The translations under genes and the position numbers were made by a program. 64,000 bases of DNA, taken from Ypsolopha sequella. Lineage: Eukaryota > Arthropoda > Insecta > Lepidoptera > Ypsolophidae. The stretch covers positions 7,229,977 through 7,293,976 of the forward strand of contig OW203989.1 of NCBI GenBank assembly GCA_934047225.1. Direction: 5' to 3'. Positions 46,605-58,469 of the stretch are shown piece after piece. The notes under the pieces were generated by a model that saw nothing but the letters and a program-made list of their open reading frames with translations, was not told where the DNA came from and did not search any database. The first letter of the stretch is position 1. The number at the start of each line of letters is the position of its first letter.

Positions 46605-46862
46605 GGTTCCGTACCCATAGGGTAACCAACGGGACCCTATTACTAAGACTCCGCTGTCCGTATGTCTGTCCGTCTGTCACCAGGCTGTATCTCATGAACT
46701 GTGATAGTTAGACAGTTGAAATTTTCACAAATGATGTATTTCTGTTGCCGCTATAACAAAACTACTAAAAAACAGAATAAAATAAATATTTAAGGGGCCT
46801 CCCAGACAACAAACGTAATTTTTTTGCCGTTTTTATAGATAATGGTACGGAACTATTTCTAA
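46605..46862 (+). repeat. Family A copy, 300-base subfamily
   Basis: GTTCCGTACCCATAGGGTAA, CGGGACCCTATTACTAAGAC, GTCTGTCCGTCTGTCACCAG, then GCTGTATCTCATGAACTGTG and TGATGTATTTCTGTTGCCGC. Over 90% identical to 51548-51850, but its last 40 bases are lost. Confidence 0.8.
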
Positions 46863-47319
46863 TTTGGCATAGATCTAGACTGGAATGTGGACTCAGCCTA
46901 AATTATTACAAAAACATTCCATTGACACCACACAGTTTTGTGTTTGCTCATACTCAAGTGAAAGTGTTGTAAGAGATTCTTCTGAGCAGATTTCTGCAGC
47001 GTACACATGTTTTTGTTACATAAACCCAGCGGCTGTACTATCTTAGTGTGGTGGGCTCGTAGCAGTGGGCGTTATCCTTGCACGTTACACAAAGGATTAC
47101 ACAAGATCACGTTTTCAATACTACAGCTTGTTTCCAATATAATATTTACATTTTCCTTTGTGCCACAAGATATAGGTCATGTGATATAATTGTTTAAGGC
47201 TTTTAGTGGCTCTTGGGCAAGATATCGTGTTCGGTAAACATGTTGATATTATGGTTCGTAAGTTAGTCTGTTGTCCTTTAATATTTCAACCAATTTTTAA
47301 TAAATATATTATATTTTGC
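46863..47319. other. Anonymous DNA
   Basis: The 60-codon plus frame at 47007-47189 has no motif. Nothing else. Confidence 0.4.
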
Positions 47320-47424
47320 TTTTGTAAGCTTTATTTATTTCTTCTGTTTCTTTATTAGTATTAAAACAATTAAAAAAATATTATTCGATATATTTCGACC
47401 TCGGTATAAGGCCATCAGTCGAAT
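47320..47424 (-). repeat. Hammerhead-like motif with tail, reversed
   Basis: On the minus strand 47383-47424 reads ATTCGA, CTGATG, a GGCCT/AGGTC hairpin, GAAA, TATA, TCGAAT. The outer stem is six perfect pairs. The tail toward 47320 has ATTGTTTTAATAC and GAAATAAATAAAGCTTA, as at 39.7 and 60.2 kb. Confidence 0.6.
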
Positions 47425-48221
47425 GCAAAAAAAAAATTGACAGGTAAGTTAGGTATGTTAATCAAAAAGTAAAAGTGACACTTGTTAACAATTTTATCAA
47501 CCTTTTTCTAAAAAAATAAAATAAAGGTTTCTCTTTCAGGTCTTTTTGTTTTCGTAAATTTCTCAACTGCTATATTTTTTCTGTAACCTGTAGATTAAAT
47601 AACATGTAATGGATAAGATATTATCATGAATTTTACTTATTTTTCGGTCGACCAATTTTGGATATAAGGGGATATATATAATCCCTCATACGTATTTGCG
47701 TATTTCGTATTTTTCAAATTTTTTTCACCGTTTTATGTGGACAAATTAATGCTATTTCAATTATGTATCTTTAACGGTGCTTAATTTATGAGGCTGTGAC
47801 ATTCAGACGGACGGACAGACAGACAACGGATTCTCACCATCAAGGTTCCTTTTGTACGTTTTAGGTACTACGGAACCCCTCACTGAACAAGACGTATGGG
47901 CCTAGAGGCCCTAGTACCACAATAATTATGATAAATCCTCTCATAGTCTGGCGCTCGGCCCATAAACGAAGATGGAAGGCTGGAGAAAAAAGTCGACACT
48001 TTCATAGAGTTCCTTAGCTAAAAATGGAGCAGAAAATGTTTTGTTAAATTATTTATTTGAATAGCACCTTTTAATTTTATTAAATAAATATTATATTGCT
48101 TCATTGCTTTATTGAAAATTCGGTAGACATTCATTTTACGACATAAAAAATATCAGTGATGATTTATTACAAATAAGTGTTTATTGTAATTACACAATTG
48201 AAATAAAGCGGGTTCAAAAGG
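47425..48221. other. Anonymous DNA with family A fragment
   Basis: 47795-47880 holds a reversed family A end (GACGGACGGACAGACAGACA, then TACGGAACCCC). Otherwise AT-rich and unassigned. Confidence 0.45.
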
Positions 48222-48318
48222 TTTTAATTTTAATTTTAGTACTGCTAAAACTAAAATTATTCCAAAGTAACTTAAGTTCTGTTCCTAACATTCAAGGACT
48301 ATTCTGCAATGAAGTAAA
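48222..48318 (-). mobile_element. Fragment of the 17.7-kb MITE
   Basis: TTTTAATTTTAATTTTAGTA and ATTCCAAAGTAACTTAAG match the right-hand half of 17739-17979, read in reverse. Confidence 0.55.
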
Positions 48319-50566
48319 TAAACCCTTCAGGTTCGACTTTGATATCTACATATATGTATACAGATCTGCTGAAGGTATAATGCGCATACAAATCTTCGGC
48401 ACTGTTCGTATTTTCGATTACGAGCCGAATCACAAATTGTAAGTGTAAGTAGTATTTTGAAACTTATTGAAGAGAAAATAAGAGTGAAGTCATTTTAAAT
48501 AGAATACAAATCGGAACTGGAAGCAATTATGGATGTCATTGGTTTAGAAAGAAATTAAGGAAGAAATTATTTGGTATCTAAACTTGAAAATTTATAACTA
48601 GTTAGGTATACATAACAATGAGGAATTTTTAGGAACAGTTTAACCGCTCAGCATAATGTTGCAGCTGTAGCCACGGCGCTGATTTTCAGCGGATGCCCAG
48701 ATTTTTAGATTGAGTTTAAATTATATAGCATTTTTGCCGTAAGCTTTAATAGCACCCGAGAATAAATTTCACGTTTTTACAGCTGTTATGACTATACCCT
48801 TTCCCTTTTACTTTTTTGACTAAACGTACACGCTCCAAAAATTTACGGTACACAAAACAGTTCTTTGTTCACCTAAGTAAGGCTTAAATGAACAAAAAGG
48901 TGTAGCTTTAGGTGTGGTCAACAGTACTCTACTTGTGGGATGAAGTAATGTGGGAAAGGCTTCCTGGTACGTACTAAGTAGGTTTTCTTTTTTCTTTGCA
49001 ATTTTAGCGTAAGCTCTGTCCACCATCAGAAAGATTCAAGTTAGCAGCCGGTGACGTCATAAGTTTATACGTTCTCTCACTGTAAAAAAATGTAGTAAAG
49101 TGCAGTCTTTTGATTTGACATCTGATGACAAAAATGCTTTCGTTCATAATAGCATCAAGTTACTATCACAGCGGTATACATTGTGATCCGGACATAGGCT
49201 TCTTTTTATCTCAGGAAATCATCAAGTTCCAATGAAAATCTCTGAAAAAAAGCTAGTTAATAATAAAATGGGGTGCTCTCAAAATAAATAAGTATACTAC
49301 TTACCTACTTATGTAGTAGATGTATTCTAGGTTTAGAATTTACTGCAAAAGCGGCAATAGTGGTAAAATGCACTACAATGTAAGCCATTATACCTTGGCT
49401 ATTATACTATATTGTGATAGAGCTAGCATAAAAATTTAATTCTTCAGTATTATTTTGTACAGAGTAAGCTTGAGTAACAAATCCAGACTACTTTTTTTGC
49501 ATGCAGTACGCAAGTGTACGACTGGAGACAGATATACTGTGCGAGTGAGAGGGGATGATTATGAGCGCCATTTTAGATTCGCTAAGATTAAATTATGTTA
49601 AGGTGTGTTAATTCGAACCATTTCGAGATTTTGGTTTAATGTGCCGTATTTTAGAACTTGTGGTCTAAAAAACCTCATGATGATGAATATTTTTACGAAA
49701 AACCTGCAACTTCCATTTGCCTTTGTGTGACGTCACTTGAGAAAAGGCTGTTTGGAAATGTGTCCTTTGCTATATAAGATAAATTTATGATAATTTGCTT
49801 CCGACTGATTTGACAGCTGGATGACAGATGAGAAGACAAACAGTGACGGACCGCTTTTTATAAGCAACAACATATCACACATTTTGAAAAAATGCTCGGT
49901 CTAAACAAGAATTGACAAAGAGGTACATACATTTTCCCGTTCACAGTCACATATTTTCGCAATCAGCTTAGTAATAACTTGATAATATTTAATACCCTTA
50001 CTCTAAAGAAAATATCTTTATAATCGCTATCAATCGGTATCGCATTCATAATCGTAAACAAAATGGCGCCACCTGGAATGTTTTTTTTTAGGCTGACAGC
50101 ACTGAGATAATAGGCAGCGTTCAGTTTAACATAAGACGGACTTTACAAGTGCCACTTTTGCTTTGGATTTTAAAAGCTCCGTTTATTGATTTTTAAATAA
50201 AATATCAAGTTTTTAATTCTAAATTTTCGTAAAATAAAATGGTGTAAAAGTTTTCGTTAAATTTTGCATCACTTGACCGTATGACTTTTCGAGTATATTA
50301 ATCTCGAAAAACGCATCCCGCAGCCGTCAGTTTTATGATATCAATAGAAGCAGCACTGGCTGAAAAGTGGCAACATTGTTCTTTTCAAATTTCGATCGTA
50401 TGACGTAGACATTCACTACGAAAGGATTTTAGGAAATTTCCATGGAAACGAGAGAAAAGGTATAGACGTCCGCTAGTTAAACGAGAGTTAAACATACAAT
50501 ACAGCGCACCAATAGCATAGCATAAGTTTTTAACGAATCTAAAACTACTCATAAATATCTAAATAA
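48319..50566. other. Anonymous DNA, 2.2 kb
   Basis: Largest unassigned stretch on this side. 49591-49612 shares ATTATGTTAAGGTGTGTTAATT with 27222. No gene is supported; the minus frame at 48820-49026 lacks motifs. Confidence 0.45.
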
Positions 50567-50728
50567 TGGTGTCTATTCGGTGTAGCACATCTTAACTTAT
50601 TTGACAGGACTAAACATAATGTAAGCGTTCTGTCCTTGTCTTTTCGATAAAGAAAGAAAAAGACAGGACGCTTAAAATAAGGTTAGTTCTGTCAAATAAG
50701 TTAAGTCGTGTTACGCCAAATTGACACA
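50567..50728. mobile_element. Hairpin MITE (TTAACTTATTTGACAG), copy 2
   Basis: GGTGTCTATTCGGTGTAGCA to TTACGCCAAATTGACAC. Its inner order (GTCCTTGTCTTTTCGATAAA) is the reverse of copy 1, so the two were inserted in opposite orientations. Confidence 0.8.
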
Positions 50729-50951
50729 AACAACTCGCTTTTTGGCCGCGTCTTATACATTTTTGTTATCCCTAGGGAACTTGAACTGACCAATACGCAG
50801 ATTAAAAACAACATGTTGAATCCTGGACATAAACTGTCACGCTACAAAAAAAATATTGCAATTTGGATGTGTTAAGTTTTGGAAGGATGTTAAATAAGTC
50901 AAGAAACACATTATTTAATTAAAACCTTGGAAACCTTGTAATACAAACTTT

Positions 50952-51452
50952 AAAAAAACCGGTTAAGTGCATCTTATTAAAATAAGTTAGTAAACTAAAA
51001 TAATTTAAATAAAAATTATAGCCTTAAAAATTGCTAAATTATGTTGAAGTAATTGCTAAATTATGTGAAGTAGCCCTAAAATTACGTTATAAATCGGTGT
51101 TTTCAGCATTTAAATACAGTATGGAACATATGGCACATACTTCATAGAAATTCCAAATTCCTGACAAGTTTAGTTTTTGAGATAAACCCCGTAACAAAAA
51201 TTGTCTAAAGCCGACGAATTTTTTTTTTAAGGAGAAAGAAATAAAAAGAAAATTTTACTCTACTCAATGAGCTTAATATTCGTTTTGGGTCAACATTCTA
51301 CACAAAATATCAAAATTTAGGATCTGTAACTTGTTCCGTCTACTAGCAAGAGACCCGTGCCATACGGACGGACAGACAGACCGACTTGCGATGGACATCA
51401 GAGTAACATTAATAGGGCTTCGTTGTATATTTTTCGATACGGAACACTAAAA
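50952..51452 (-). repeat. Family A diverged copy
   Basis: ACCGGTTAAGTGCATCTT at the start, GGACGGACAGACAGACCGAC near 51367 and TTTCGATACGGAACACTAAA at the end. The middle is AT-rich and only loosely like other copies. Confidence 0.6.
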
Positions 51453-51547
51453 GGATGACTCGTCTCATCAATTTCCGTGTTGTAAGTTTTTATGTTTTAA
51501 TTTCCGTTGTAAAATGCACGCTATTTCCAACGCAGTAGTTCATCTTT

Positions 51548-51850
51548 TTAGGGTTCGGTACCCAAAGGGTAACCAACGGGACCCTATTACTAAGACTCCG
51601 CTATCCGTCTGTCTGTCCGTCTGTCTGTTCTTCTGTCACCAGGCTGCATCTCATGAACCGTGATAGTTAGACAGTTGAAATTTTCATAAATGATGTATTT
51701 CTGTTGCCGCTATAACAACAGATACTAAAAAACAGAATAAAATAAATATTTAAGGGGGCTCCCATACAACAGACATGTTTTTTTACCGTTTTTATAAATA
51801 ATGGTACGGAACCCTTCGTGCGCGAGTCCGACTTGTACTTGGCCGGTTTT
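51548..51850 (+). repeat. Family A, complete 300-base copy
   Basis: The cleanest example: TTTTTAGGGTTCGGTACCCA at one end, GAACCCTTCGTGCGCGAGTC and TTGTACTTGGCCGGTTTTT at the other, with a GTCTGTCCGTCTGTCTGTTC microsatellite inside. Confidence 0.85.
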
Positions 51851-52604
51851 TAAAAAACCACTCTATTGTACCAAAACACGGACGGGGATACTGACACATG
51901 CGAAAAAAATGTGAAAAGAGAAGGCGTGTAATTTTTAGGAGCTTTTTAGGTACACAGAAATGTGTCAAGTTTTTTAAAAGAAACCTTTTGCACGTATTCA
52001 AAAAATGTTTTACGTATTTTAGAAAGGGTTATCTCACCAAGAACATAAAAGTGAAAAAGGGGCCTAGTTCAGTACAAAGACAGTGTAAGCTGACTGGTCG
52101 GCTTCGCTAAAATAAGAATGGAGATCAAATTGGGTACCGAGGTTTATAGAGACTCCTTCACTCATACATAACTGCAATTACCTATGACTTATGATTTCTC
52201 ATGAATATGTAATGTATTTATATAAGTAGCCTATTATTAAGTAGTACATAATTATAGATTTTACCTATCATTTGAGCCGTATATACGTTGCTGCATAATT
52301 TAAATATGAATATACCTTTAAGTAAGTTTATGTACATTTATTCTTTTATTTTATTTATTTTATTAAATAATATATTTGTCTAAGCATAAATTTGCCTTGT
52401 AAAAAGTGTATTATGTGTACCTACTTTACAAAATAAACTACTTGGATTTGTTAGGTAAGATAATAAAAAATCCATTGAGATTTCTTTATATGCTTATTAC
52501 TAAACATGTTTCATTATATTTTCTTATTAATTATTTTTAGAGATATTTTGAAAAAAAGTCTAAAGTATAAGGTAAGGATATGGGCTGAAATTGATATATC
52601 TATA
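51851..52604. other. Anonymous AT-rich DNA
   Basis: Overlapping 70-codon frames on both strands near 51792-52110 have no motif. A lysine/arginine-rich plus frame is a composition effect. Confidence 0.45.
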
Positions 52605-52606
52605 TA

Positions 52607-52948
52607 CAGGCTGGAAAAAATTTAAGGGCCCTGTTAATAAAGAACTTGTAAAAAATATTCAATTTCATGGGTATCTCGTACAACAGATGAGTGCAAGACC
52701 AAATGTTTACTAGACCAATTTTATGCTGGACAATAATCCTACCGATTCGTATAGTAAAATAGTGAGGGTTTATTTTTTTTCATTTTTAGTTGGTTCGATT
52801 CCCGGGTGAGACAAGCGAATTTCAGAAGATCTTTGAATGCAGTTTTGTTTCTTTTAAAAAATAAAGGAATGTTTCCTTTTAGTAAAATAATATAACTAAA
52901 GGATTTAAGGTAGTTCCCCTCCAGGGCCCTTAAATTTTTTCCACCCTG
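52607..52948. mobile_element. TA-flanked MITE with GGGCCCT ends, complete copy
   Basis: Ends CAGGCTGGAAAAAATTTAAG and its complement, then GGGCCCT, with TA on both sides (52605-52606, 52949-52950). The interior contains GGTTCGATTCCCGGG at 52793-52807, a perfect pol III B-box-like word. A truncated copy is at 58232-58460. Confidence 0.85.
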
Positions 52949-52950
52949 TA

Positions 52951-53234
52951 TATGATCCTCTATCGTCAAGCAATTTTGTTTTTTTTTTTTAATACCAACA
53001 AAATGGCAAAGGTCTCAGCCTGCTTCACAGGTAACACCTTCTTTCTATCTCTTGGATATAATGTACTATTATTTTTTTCTTTTATCTCACAGTAAAAGTA
53101 TGTAATACAATAACAATTTAATTTTATATAACAAAATATTCAGAATCGGAGCACTCTGTATGATAACGTCGGCTGACTAAATTCTCCCTCAAAAAGTCTG
53201 GTTCATGATTTATAGTATACTTTTTTATATTTTT
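52951..53234. other. Anonymous AT-rich DNA
   Basis: No feature recognised. Confidence 0.4.
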
Positions 53235-53400
53235 ATATCAATAGATGTCAGCGGTTTTCTTACTTCAAATACCTACATATATGTCATATCATATTTTTTC
53301 CTATTTGCCTGATGACGGCCCCACTGAGGCGTCGAAATATAGCGACTAAAACCATTTAAGTGTTTGTATTTATGTGGAGTAAAACATATATATAAAAAAT
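53235..53400 (+). repeat. Hammerhead-like element, second subfamily
   Basis: 53305-53346 reads TTGC, CTGATGA, a decayed GGCCCC/GGCGTC hairpin, GAAA, TATA, GCGAC. The flanks ACTTCAAATACCTACATATA and AACCATTTAAGTGTTTGTAT match 54968-55140 reversed. Confidence 0.6.
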
Positions 53401-54018
53401 AAAAAAGGCCCTTGAACGGTGTTTTATAAAAATATTTTATTAACATAATACAATAACAGTAATACCCGTAGAAGTGTTTCTTTTTATATACTTAAGCTCA
53501 TTTTCTCTGCCTCATACAAGGCTTACTTTAAAAAAGTGTACAAAAACTTATTGGGTTAGGCATCTAAAAACGTGAAAAAAAAAACAAAAAAAGATTTCAA
53601 GTAAATTCCCTCTGGTCTCTACTCCGGCGTTATCTGGAGACATCATTGAAAAGGTCAAGCTCCAGAAATCTCGGGTTTTATGAGGTCATCCCTTTAGGTT
53701 AGGACAATCAAATTTTTGTCCTTTTCAGAGAAACTTATCTTTAGTTTAGATATACGTAGAGGCGTGTGCGGTGACTGATAAGACAATTCACCAAGAAAGT
53801 CTTATTGTCTGTAGTTAATTCTTGTTTGAAATAGATATTGTGTGTGGAATCCTCAGTGTATGTATTCTGTCCGTTCATCTCATTACTTTAAGCAGCGAAG
53901 CGAACCGTGTTGTTTTTGCTCAGCAATACATATTACAGGAGAACACTGGTACCAAATTAGCCACTGGTGTCTTTGTCCTATGAATACCCTAACTTATATT
54001 GTTGTTTTATTTTGTTGG
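53401..54018. other. Anonymous DNA
   Basis: No named feature. The plus frame at 53842-54051 runs into the next MITE. Confidence 0.4.
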
Positions 54019-54286
54019 TATATAAGGTCTTTCAATTTAAATGAAAAGTAATTTAGGAGGTGATTCAGTATCGTAATACATCACATTCCACTGCAAAGTA
54101 CTTTTTCTTGCGCGAACTTTTTCTTTACTTGTCCACACAAACCGAGTCAGCTGATCGGACCACTTTGTACTAAGAAGTGAAAAAGAAGTTCGCGCAAAAA
54201 AAGTGCTTTGTAGTGGAATGTGATGTATTAACGATACTGAATTACACCCTAAATTACTTTCTATTTAAATTGAAAGACCTTATATA
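54019..54286. mobile_element. Hairpin MITE, arms about 110 bases
   Basis: TATAAGGTCTTTCAATTTAA on the left pairs with the right end, and GTAATACATCACATTCCACT and GCGCGAAC pair inside, centred near 54150. Arms are about 90% complementary. TA is the likely target. Confidence 0.8.
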
Positions 54287-54767
54287 TATTTTATATAAAA
54301 AGGTTCACGTCCCTTTTTTGCTACGGCGGCGTAGCAAGAGCTACGACTTTATCGTTTTCCCGCTTTGTAGACCTTATATATCGTCGTCAACTAGTCTAGC
54401 ATAACTATATCGAGCTCGATAGCGCGTAATATAGCGCTCTCTCTCACTGTGTTGATCTAATTTGAGAGGGACAGATAGCTGTTAAAACTCAGTATGATCT
54501 GCTATGCTAGACCACCAGAACCACAGAACGCATATACGCATCAACACGTGTAAAGTAAAAGCAGATCATTCATTTTCGAAATTAAAGGGTTAATTGTGTA
54601 CGACAGATACTTGACAGAATTTGTATTAGTTTTGTTTTGTAGAAAAAACTCTTTTATACCTAGAATAAAATGGACTATTCCTTGAATTGACACTAGTGTA
54701 AGAGGTGTTTTGGAATATGAACTGTGAAGTGGAAGTCAAAACCCACACTCTTACACCCACCTCTTAC
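54287..54767. other. Anonymous DNA
   Basis: TTTTGCTACGGCGGCGTAGCA at 54317-54337 resembles 37912. A patch of CGATAGCGCG and GAGAGGGACAG words is unassigned. Confidence 0.4.
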
Positions 54768-54900
54768 CGACGATTATTACGTCCCAGTGCGTGAGGGGGG
54801 TGAGCTTTATCACCGTACTTCAAGCACAAATATCTACCTAAGCTTAACGTGCCTTTTGACGCGCACAGACGGGACACAAATTCAAATTAAAGAATTAAAA
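54768..54900 (+). mobile_element. SINE body fragment
   Basis: CCGACGATTATTACGTCCCA and CACCGTACTTCAAGCACAAA match the body of the SINE at 2250-2460. The tRNA-like head is missing. Confidence 0.5.
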
Positions 54901-54967
54901 AAGCTAAAAAGTAATTCAACACTTTTATAAGTTAGTCAAATAATCAAAACATGCATAATGCATTATT

Positions 54968-55140
54968 TATCCCAACTTTCTTTTAATTTTTATATACATG
55001 TTATATTCTACACAAATACAAACACTTAAATGGTTTTAGTCGCTATATTTCGACCCCTCAGTGGGGTCGTCATCAGACGAATAGGAAAAAATATTATATG
55101 GAATATATGTATAGGTATTTGAAGTCTTTTACTTTTTTTT
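54968..55140 (-). repeat. Hammerhead-like element, second subfamily, reversed
   Basis: On the minus strand 55039-55080 reads TCGT, CTGATGA, a perfect GACCCC/GGGGTC hairpin with loop ACTGA, GAAA, TATA, GCGA. This copy has the best-formed inner stem of its subfamily. Confidence 0.65.
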
Positions 55141-55467
55141 AACAGGCCTACATGTAAACAACGACATAAGATCTGCTTTATACTCTTCTCTGGCGACACA
55201 GTCGTAGTAAGGGACACAAAAATTGTAATAAAATATGTAAATAAACTGTCCAAACGTGAAAGCATGTTTGGCGGAACCGGTCCTTAATAACTTTGATAAC
55301 AAAGTATGCTGGGACTTGTGTGACATATGATACTATTGTTATAAAACTTGGAATATAAATATGTAACATGCTCTATAATGAACATTCTGCTTCATTGCTC
55401 TATGTTATATCAAAACACTGTATATTTTACTAGCTAAATGCAAAGATTTCAAAAGTAAAGATCTGGG
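55141..55467. other. Anonymous DNA
   Basis: Overlapping minus-strand frames near 55129-55369 carry no motif. Nothing else found. Confidence 0.4.
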
Positions 55468-55603
55468 CATCTAAAAAGGCCGACTTGGGTGAATCATAAA
55501 ATGATTTGAAAGAAGGATGGAGTCAGAGATTTTCCACGCGTGCAAAATAGACGGCATTAGAACGGAATCATCATATGATTCATCCAAAGCGGCCTTTTTA
55601 GAG
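55468..55603. repeat. Hairpin
   Basis: CTAAAAAGGCCGACTTGGGT and GAATCATA near 55471 face complementary sequence at 55573-55602. The arms are about 30 bases. Confidence 0.55.
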
Positions 55604-55689
55604 GACCAACCCTTACCGTAGTATGACAGCACCAAAATGTTTCCACCTTTAAATGGGTGACGCTCACACATTTGGAATCAGTGCTCATC

Positions 55690-55767
55690 TGATAGTTGGA
55701 CTTCTTAAGTGCAAAGTTTTGAATTTCAAGTGATAGTTGGACTTCTTAAGTGCAAAGTTTTGAATTT
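55690..55767 (+). repeat. 41-base tandem duplication
   Basis: TGATAGTTGGACTTCTTAAG followed by TGCAAAGTTTTGAATTT occurs twice in a row without differences, so the duplication is recent. Confidence 0.85.
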
Positions 55768-56117
55768 TTACAACTTTAGTAGTCTGATTAGTTTGCTGAC
55801 CGTAGGTAGACAGATTGCGCACTCATATTGTGCGCGCGTCGGCATTACGTTAACGCACACATTCAAAAACAATGCAATAGATTTTAGGTGCCAGGGCTCA
55901 TCTAAACTTTTGTAATCTTTGGCTTAATGTAAATTTAAACAAGTTTGGTCTCAGCTGAACACTAAGTTGAAAAATAATCGTTACCATCTTAGGACGTAGG
56001 TTTTTTATTAGTCTCTGAATATAAATTCGATTTTAAACGCATGTTATGATTGTGACTTCATCATTAGTATTATTATTTATCAGTGGACCCCATGAACATC
56101 ACTTCTATGAGCTGGCA

Positions 56118-56167
56118 ATTTTTGCTAGTTATGCGGAGTAAACATTCTGTAAGTGGTTATTTTGTGG
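56118..56167 (+). mobile_element. MITE F, terminal fragment
   Basis: TTGCTAGTTATGCGGAGTAA through TAAGTGGTTATTTTGTGG is the right end of MITE F. The rest is absent. Confidence 0.65.
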
Positions 56168-56286
56168 TCAAGGTCAGACGTCATAAACCGTACTGCTACC
56201 TGTACACCTACTCGTATGTCACTCAAAGAGATGGGTCAGCTCCATGTAAATGTAAGTTACCGTGATTATTCTTTCTACGACACCCT

Positions 56287-56338
56287 AATAAAACGGTAAA
56301 GTGCAAGTGGGACTCCTGTCCTGAGTGTTCCGTACTGT
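56287..56338 (-). repeat. Family A end fragment
   Basis: AAAACGGTAAAGTGCAAGTG then GACTC and GTTCCGTAC. It is broken off exactly where LINE-like sequence starts at about 56336. Confidence 0.6.
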
Positions 56339-56700
56339 CCATCCATCAGCCTAGTTCGTCCACTGCTGGACATAAGCCTTTCCAGGACTTTGCCATTTCT
56401 GGCGGTCATCCTGGACGAATTGCCCATACTCACACACGCTACGTGTTGGTGAGCGCGGTGCCGAAACCCTCACACCAGTGACGCCGCTGCCTGTCACCAG
56501 TCTGTTCCATATAAGGCCCGGCTATTAGGGATGGATATACCACCATCCATCGGTCCCAGGCATGGTGGGCCTCCTGGTTTTTTGCCTGTGAGCTGTTATT
56601 CTCCCCCGAATTACTTCGAGGGGGTCTCCAAGTAAGATGGTGGTACCTCCACAGTTGAGCCTGGCATCAGCTCTACCACCTGTAGGTATTATTCATCTAT
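56336..56700 (-). pseudogene. LINE 3' segment, RTE-like
   Basis: On the minus strand the end of the element reads CCAGCAGTGGACGAACTAGG then CTGATGGATGG. The upstream part holds GAGGGTTTCGGCACCGCGCT and GTGTGTGAGTATGGGCAATT. The same order appears in the plus direction at 62545-62900, interrupted there by MITE F. The part beyond 56520 is GC-rich and may belong to the same element. Confidence 0.6.
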
Positions 56701-56977
56701 CTACTATATAGGTATTTATTTATTTATTTATCTCCAAGTAATGTAACATCTAATAAATTAGTAGACGTGAATACCTTTAACAAAAAGATGTACAAACTGT
56801 ATGAAACAAAATACATCATTTAGTTAGTCAAATAACTTAGGAAGTATAATTGAACAATTTGAAGAAAAAATACAAATTTACTATTACGTATAAAATGTAC
56901 AAAAAAAAGGTTAAATATTATTGAACACATTTGACTTAAAAAACCTTAATATTATCACTTAAAAAACCTTAAACATA
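56701..56977. other. Anonymous AT-rich DNA
   Basis: No feature beyond a TATTTATT run near 56715. Confidence 0.45.
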
Positions 56978-57217
56978 TACATTGTGTAACAGAAAGGTGT
57001 AACCATATTTGTAGAGCTTTTTCAGTCAATGGTATAGAACAACTTTTACTATACCTATAGAGCCAACCCTGAAATCTCAAAAAAAAATCTGCTCTTCCAT
57101 ACATTTCGGCCGAGCGTCATTGCATTTTTCAGGGTTTGTTCCTTAGTAAAAGTTGTTCTATACCATTGACTGAATAAGCTCTCCAAATATGGTTACACCT
57201 TTCTGTTACACGTTGTA
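56978..57217. mobile_element. TA-flanked hairpin MITE, copy 2
   Basis: ATTGTGTAACAGAAAGGTGT to TTTCTGTTACACGTTG. Arms match the copy at 12671-12937, and the centre is slightly shorter. Confidence 0.85.
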
Positions 57218-57348
57218 TAAATAAACGTTTGCAATACAAAGTAATGTTAACAACTACAAAATATTAGAAACGCTTTAAAAATAATGCTCTCCACAACAAA
57301 ATTAATATTTCGAACTATAATCAAACCAACAAAAACAGTATCTTTTTT

Positions 57349-57562
57349 TTATGATTTATATGAAACGGCTCACCTCAATACGTGTTATGATCGGGAAAGC
57401 CGACCAGTTTCAGCAGATTTAGACCTGCCTTCATCTGGGCGAGTGAAGACGTTTACGCGACGACGTTACGCTTCACACTGAGTCTAAATCTGCTGAAACT
57501 GGTCGGCTTTCCCGATCATATTAACACGTATTGAGGTGAGCCGTTTTATATAAATCATGAAT
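57349..57562. mobile_element. Hairpin MITE, arms about 80 bases
   Basis: ATGATTTATATGAAACGGCT, AATACGTGTTATGATCGGGA and AGTTTCAGCAGATTTAGAC are mirrored with few changes at 57478-57562. The GC-rich centre has its own small ACGTTTACGCGACGACGT symmetry. A fragment lies at 20843. Confidence 0.85.
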
Positions 57563-57807
57563 TATCCTCAAGTCTCATTTAATTCTATAATCTTTTTTTA
57601 TTTAACTTGTTTGACGGCTTTGCATACTAGTCTATTTAGCACAAAATATATCTCTGACGAGCGTCACTAGACAGGAATATAAAGCAGCAGAAAGCTGATA
57701 GAAAGAGACTGCATATGGAAATAAGTGAGAGGGAATGATATAAGTTTTTTTTGTGATGATGGGATGATGACAAGATCTTTTTGTGTATATCATGAATTCT
57801 GTTAAAA

Positions 57808-57900
57808 CTAGGGACGTCACGCTCCGCTCCGCTTCACTCGGCTCCTTATTTTATCTTACATGTAAACCTAACACGCTCCTCCTCGCTTCGCTCGTCGTTG
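57808..57900 (+). repeat. CGCTCC-rich interspersed repeat, copy 2
   Basis: GGGACGTCACGCTCCGCTCC is followed by TTATTTTATCTTACATGTAA and ACCTAACACGCTCCTCCTCG, as at 37022-37115. Confidence 0.6.
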
Positions 57901-58231
57901 CACCTTTGAGTGAAAGATTTTCATAAATTTCCTTATGCCAATAAATAAAAGAGTACCTACCTATTTAAAAATACCTATTGGTATGAGCAACTATCTGTTT
58001 AGAGTTAAATAATGCACTATAATATTAATACTTGATTAATGTAAGCAATTGTTTTTAAAGAAGAGAAATTTTAAAGCTGAAGGTATTAAAATTATAGTGC
58101 AAACGATTATTTTTAAAGGAGACACATTTCAGAGCTAGATGTATTAATATTATACTGCAAAGTATTAATTTTAAAGCTTTTATAGTGGGAACCATTATTA
58201 TTAAATTTTATTTAGTGAACAGTACTAGGTA
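57901..58231. other. Anonymous AT-rich DNA
   Basis: Loose internal repeats: TTTTTAAAGAAGAGAAATTT, TTTTTAAAGGAGACACATTT and nearby AATATTATA words suggest a decayed tandem of about 70 bases. Confidence 0.35.
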
Positions 58232-58460
58232 TTGTTAATAAAGAACTTGTAATAAATATTCAATTTCATGGGTATCTCGTACAACAGATGAGTGTAAGAC
58301 TAAATGTTCATTAGACAAATTTTATCATGAACAATAATCCTACCGATTCGTATAATAAAATAGCAATCGTTTATTTCTTAAATTTTTAGTTGGTTAAGTT
58401 CCCGGGTGAGACAAGCAAATTTTAAAAGATCCCTTAGGCCCTTAAATTTTTTCCACCCTG
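58232..58460. mobile_element. TA-flanked MITE with GGGCCCT ends, truncated copy
   Basis: Matches 52625-52948 from TTGTTAATAAAGAACTTGTA to TTTTTTCCACCCTG but has lost the left terminus and about 80 interior bases. Its B-box word is altered. Confidence 0.75.
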
Positions 58461-58469
58461 TATATCTCC

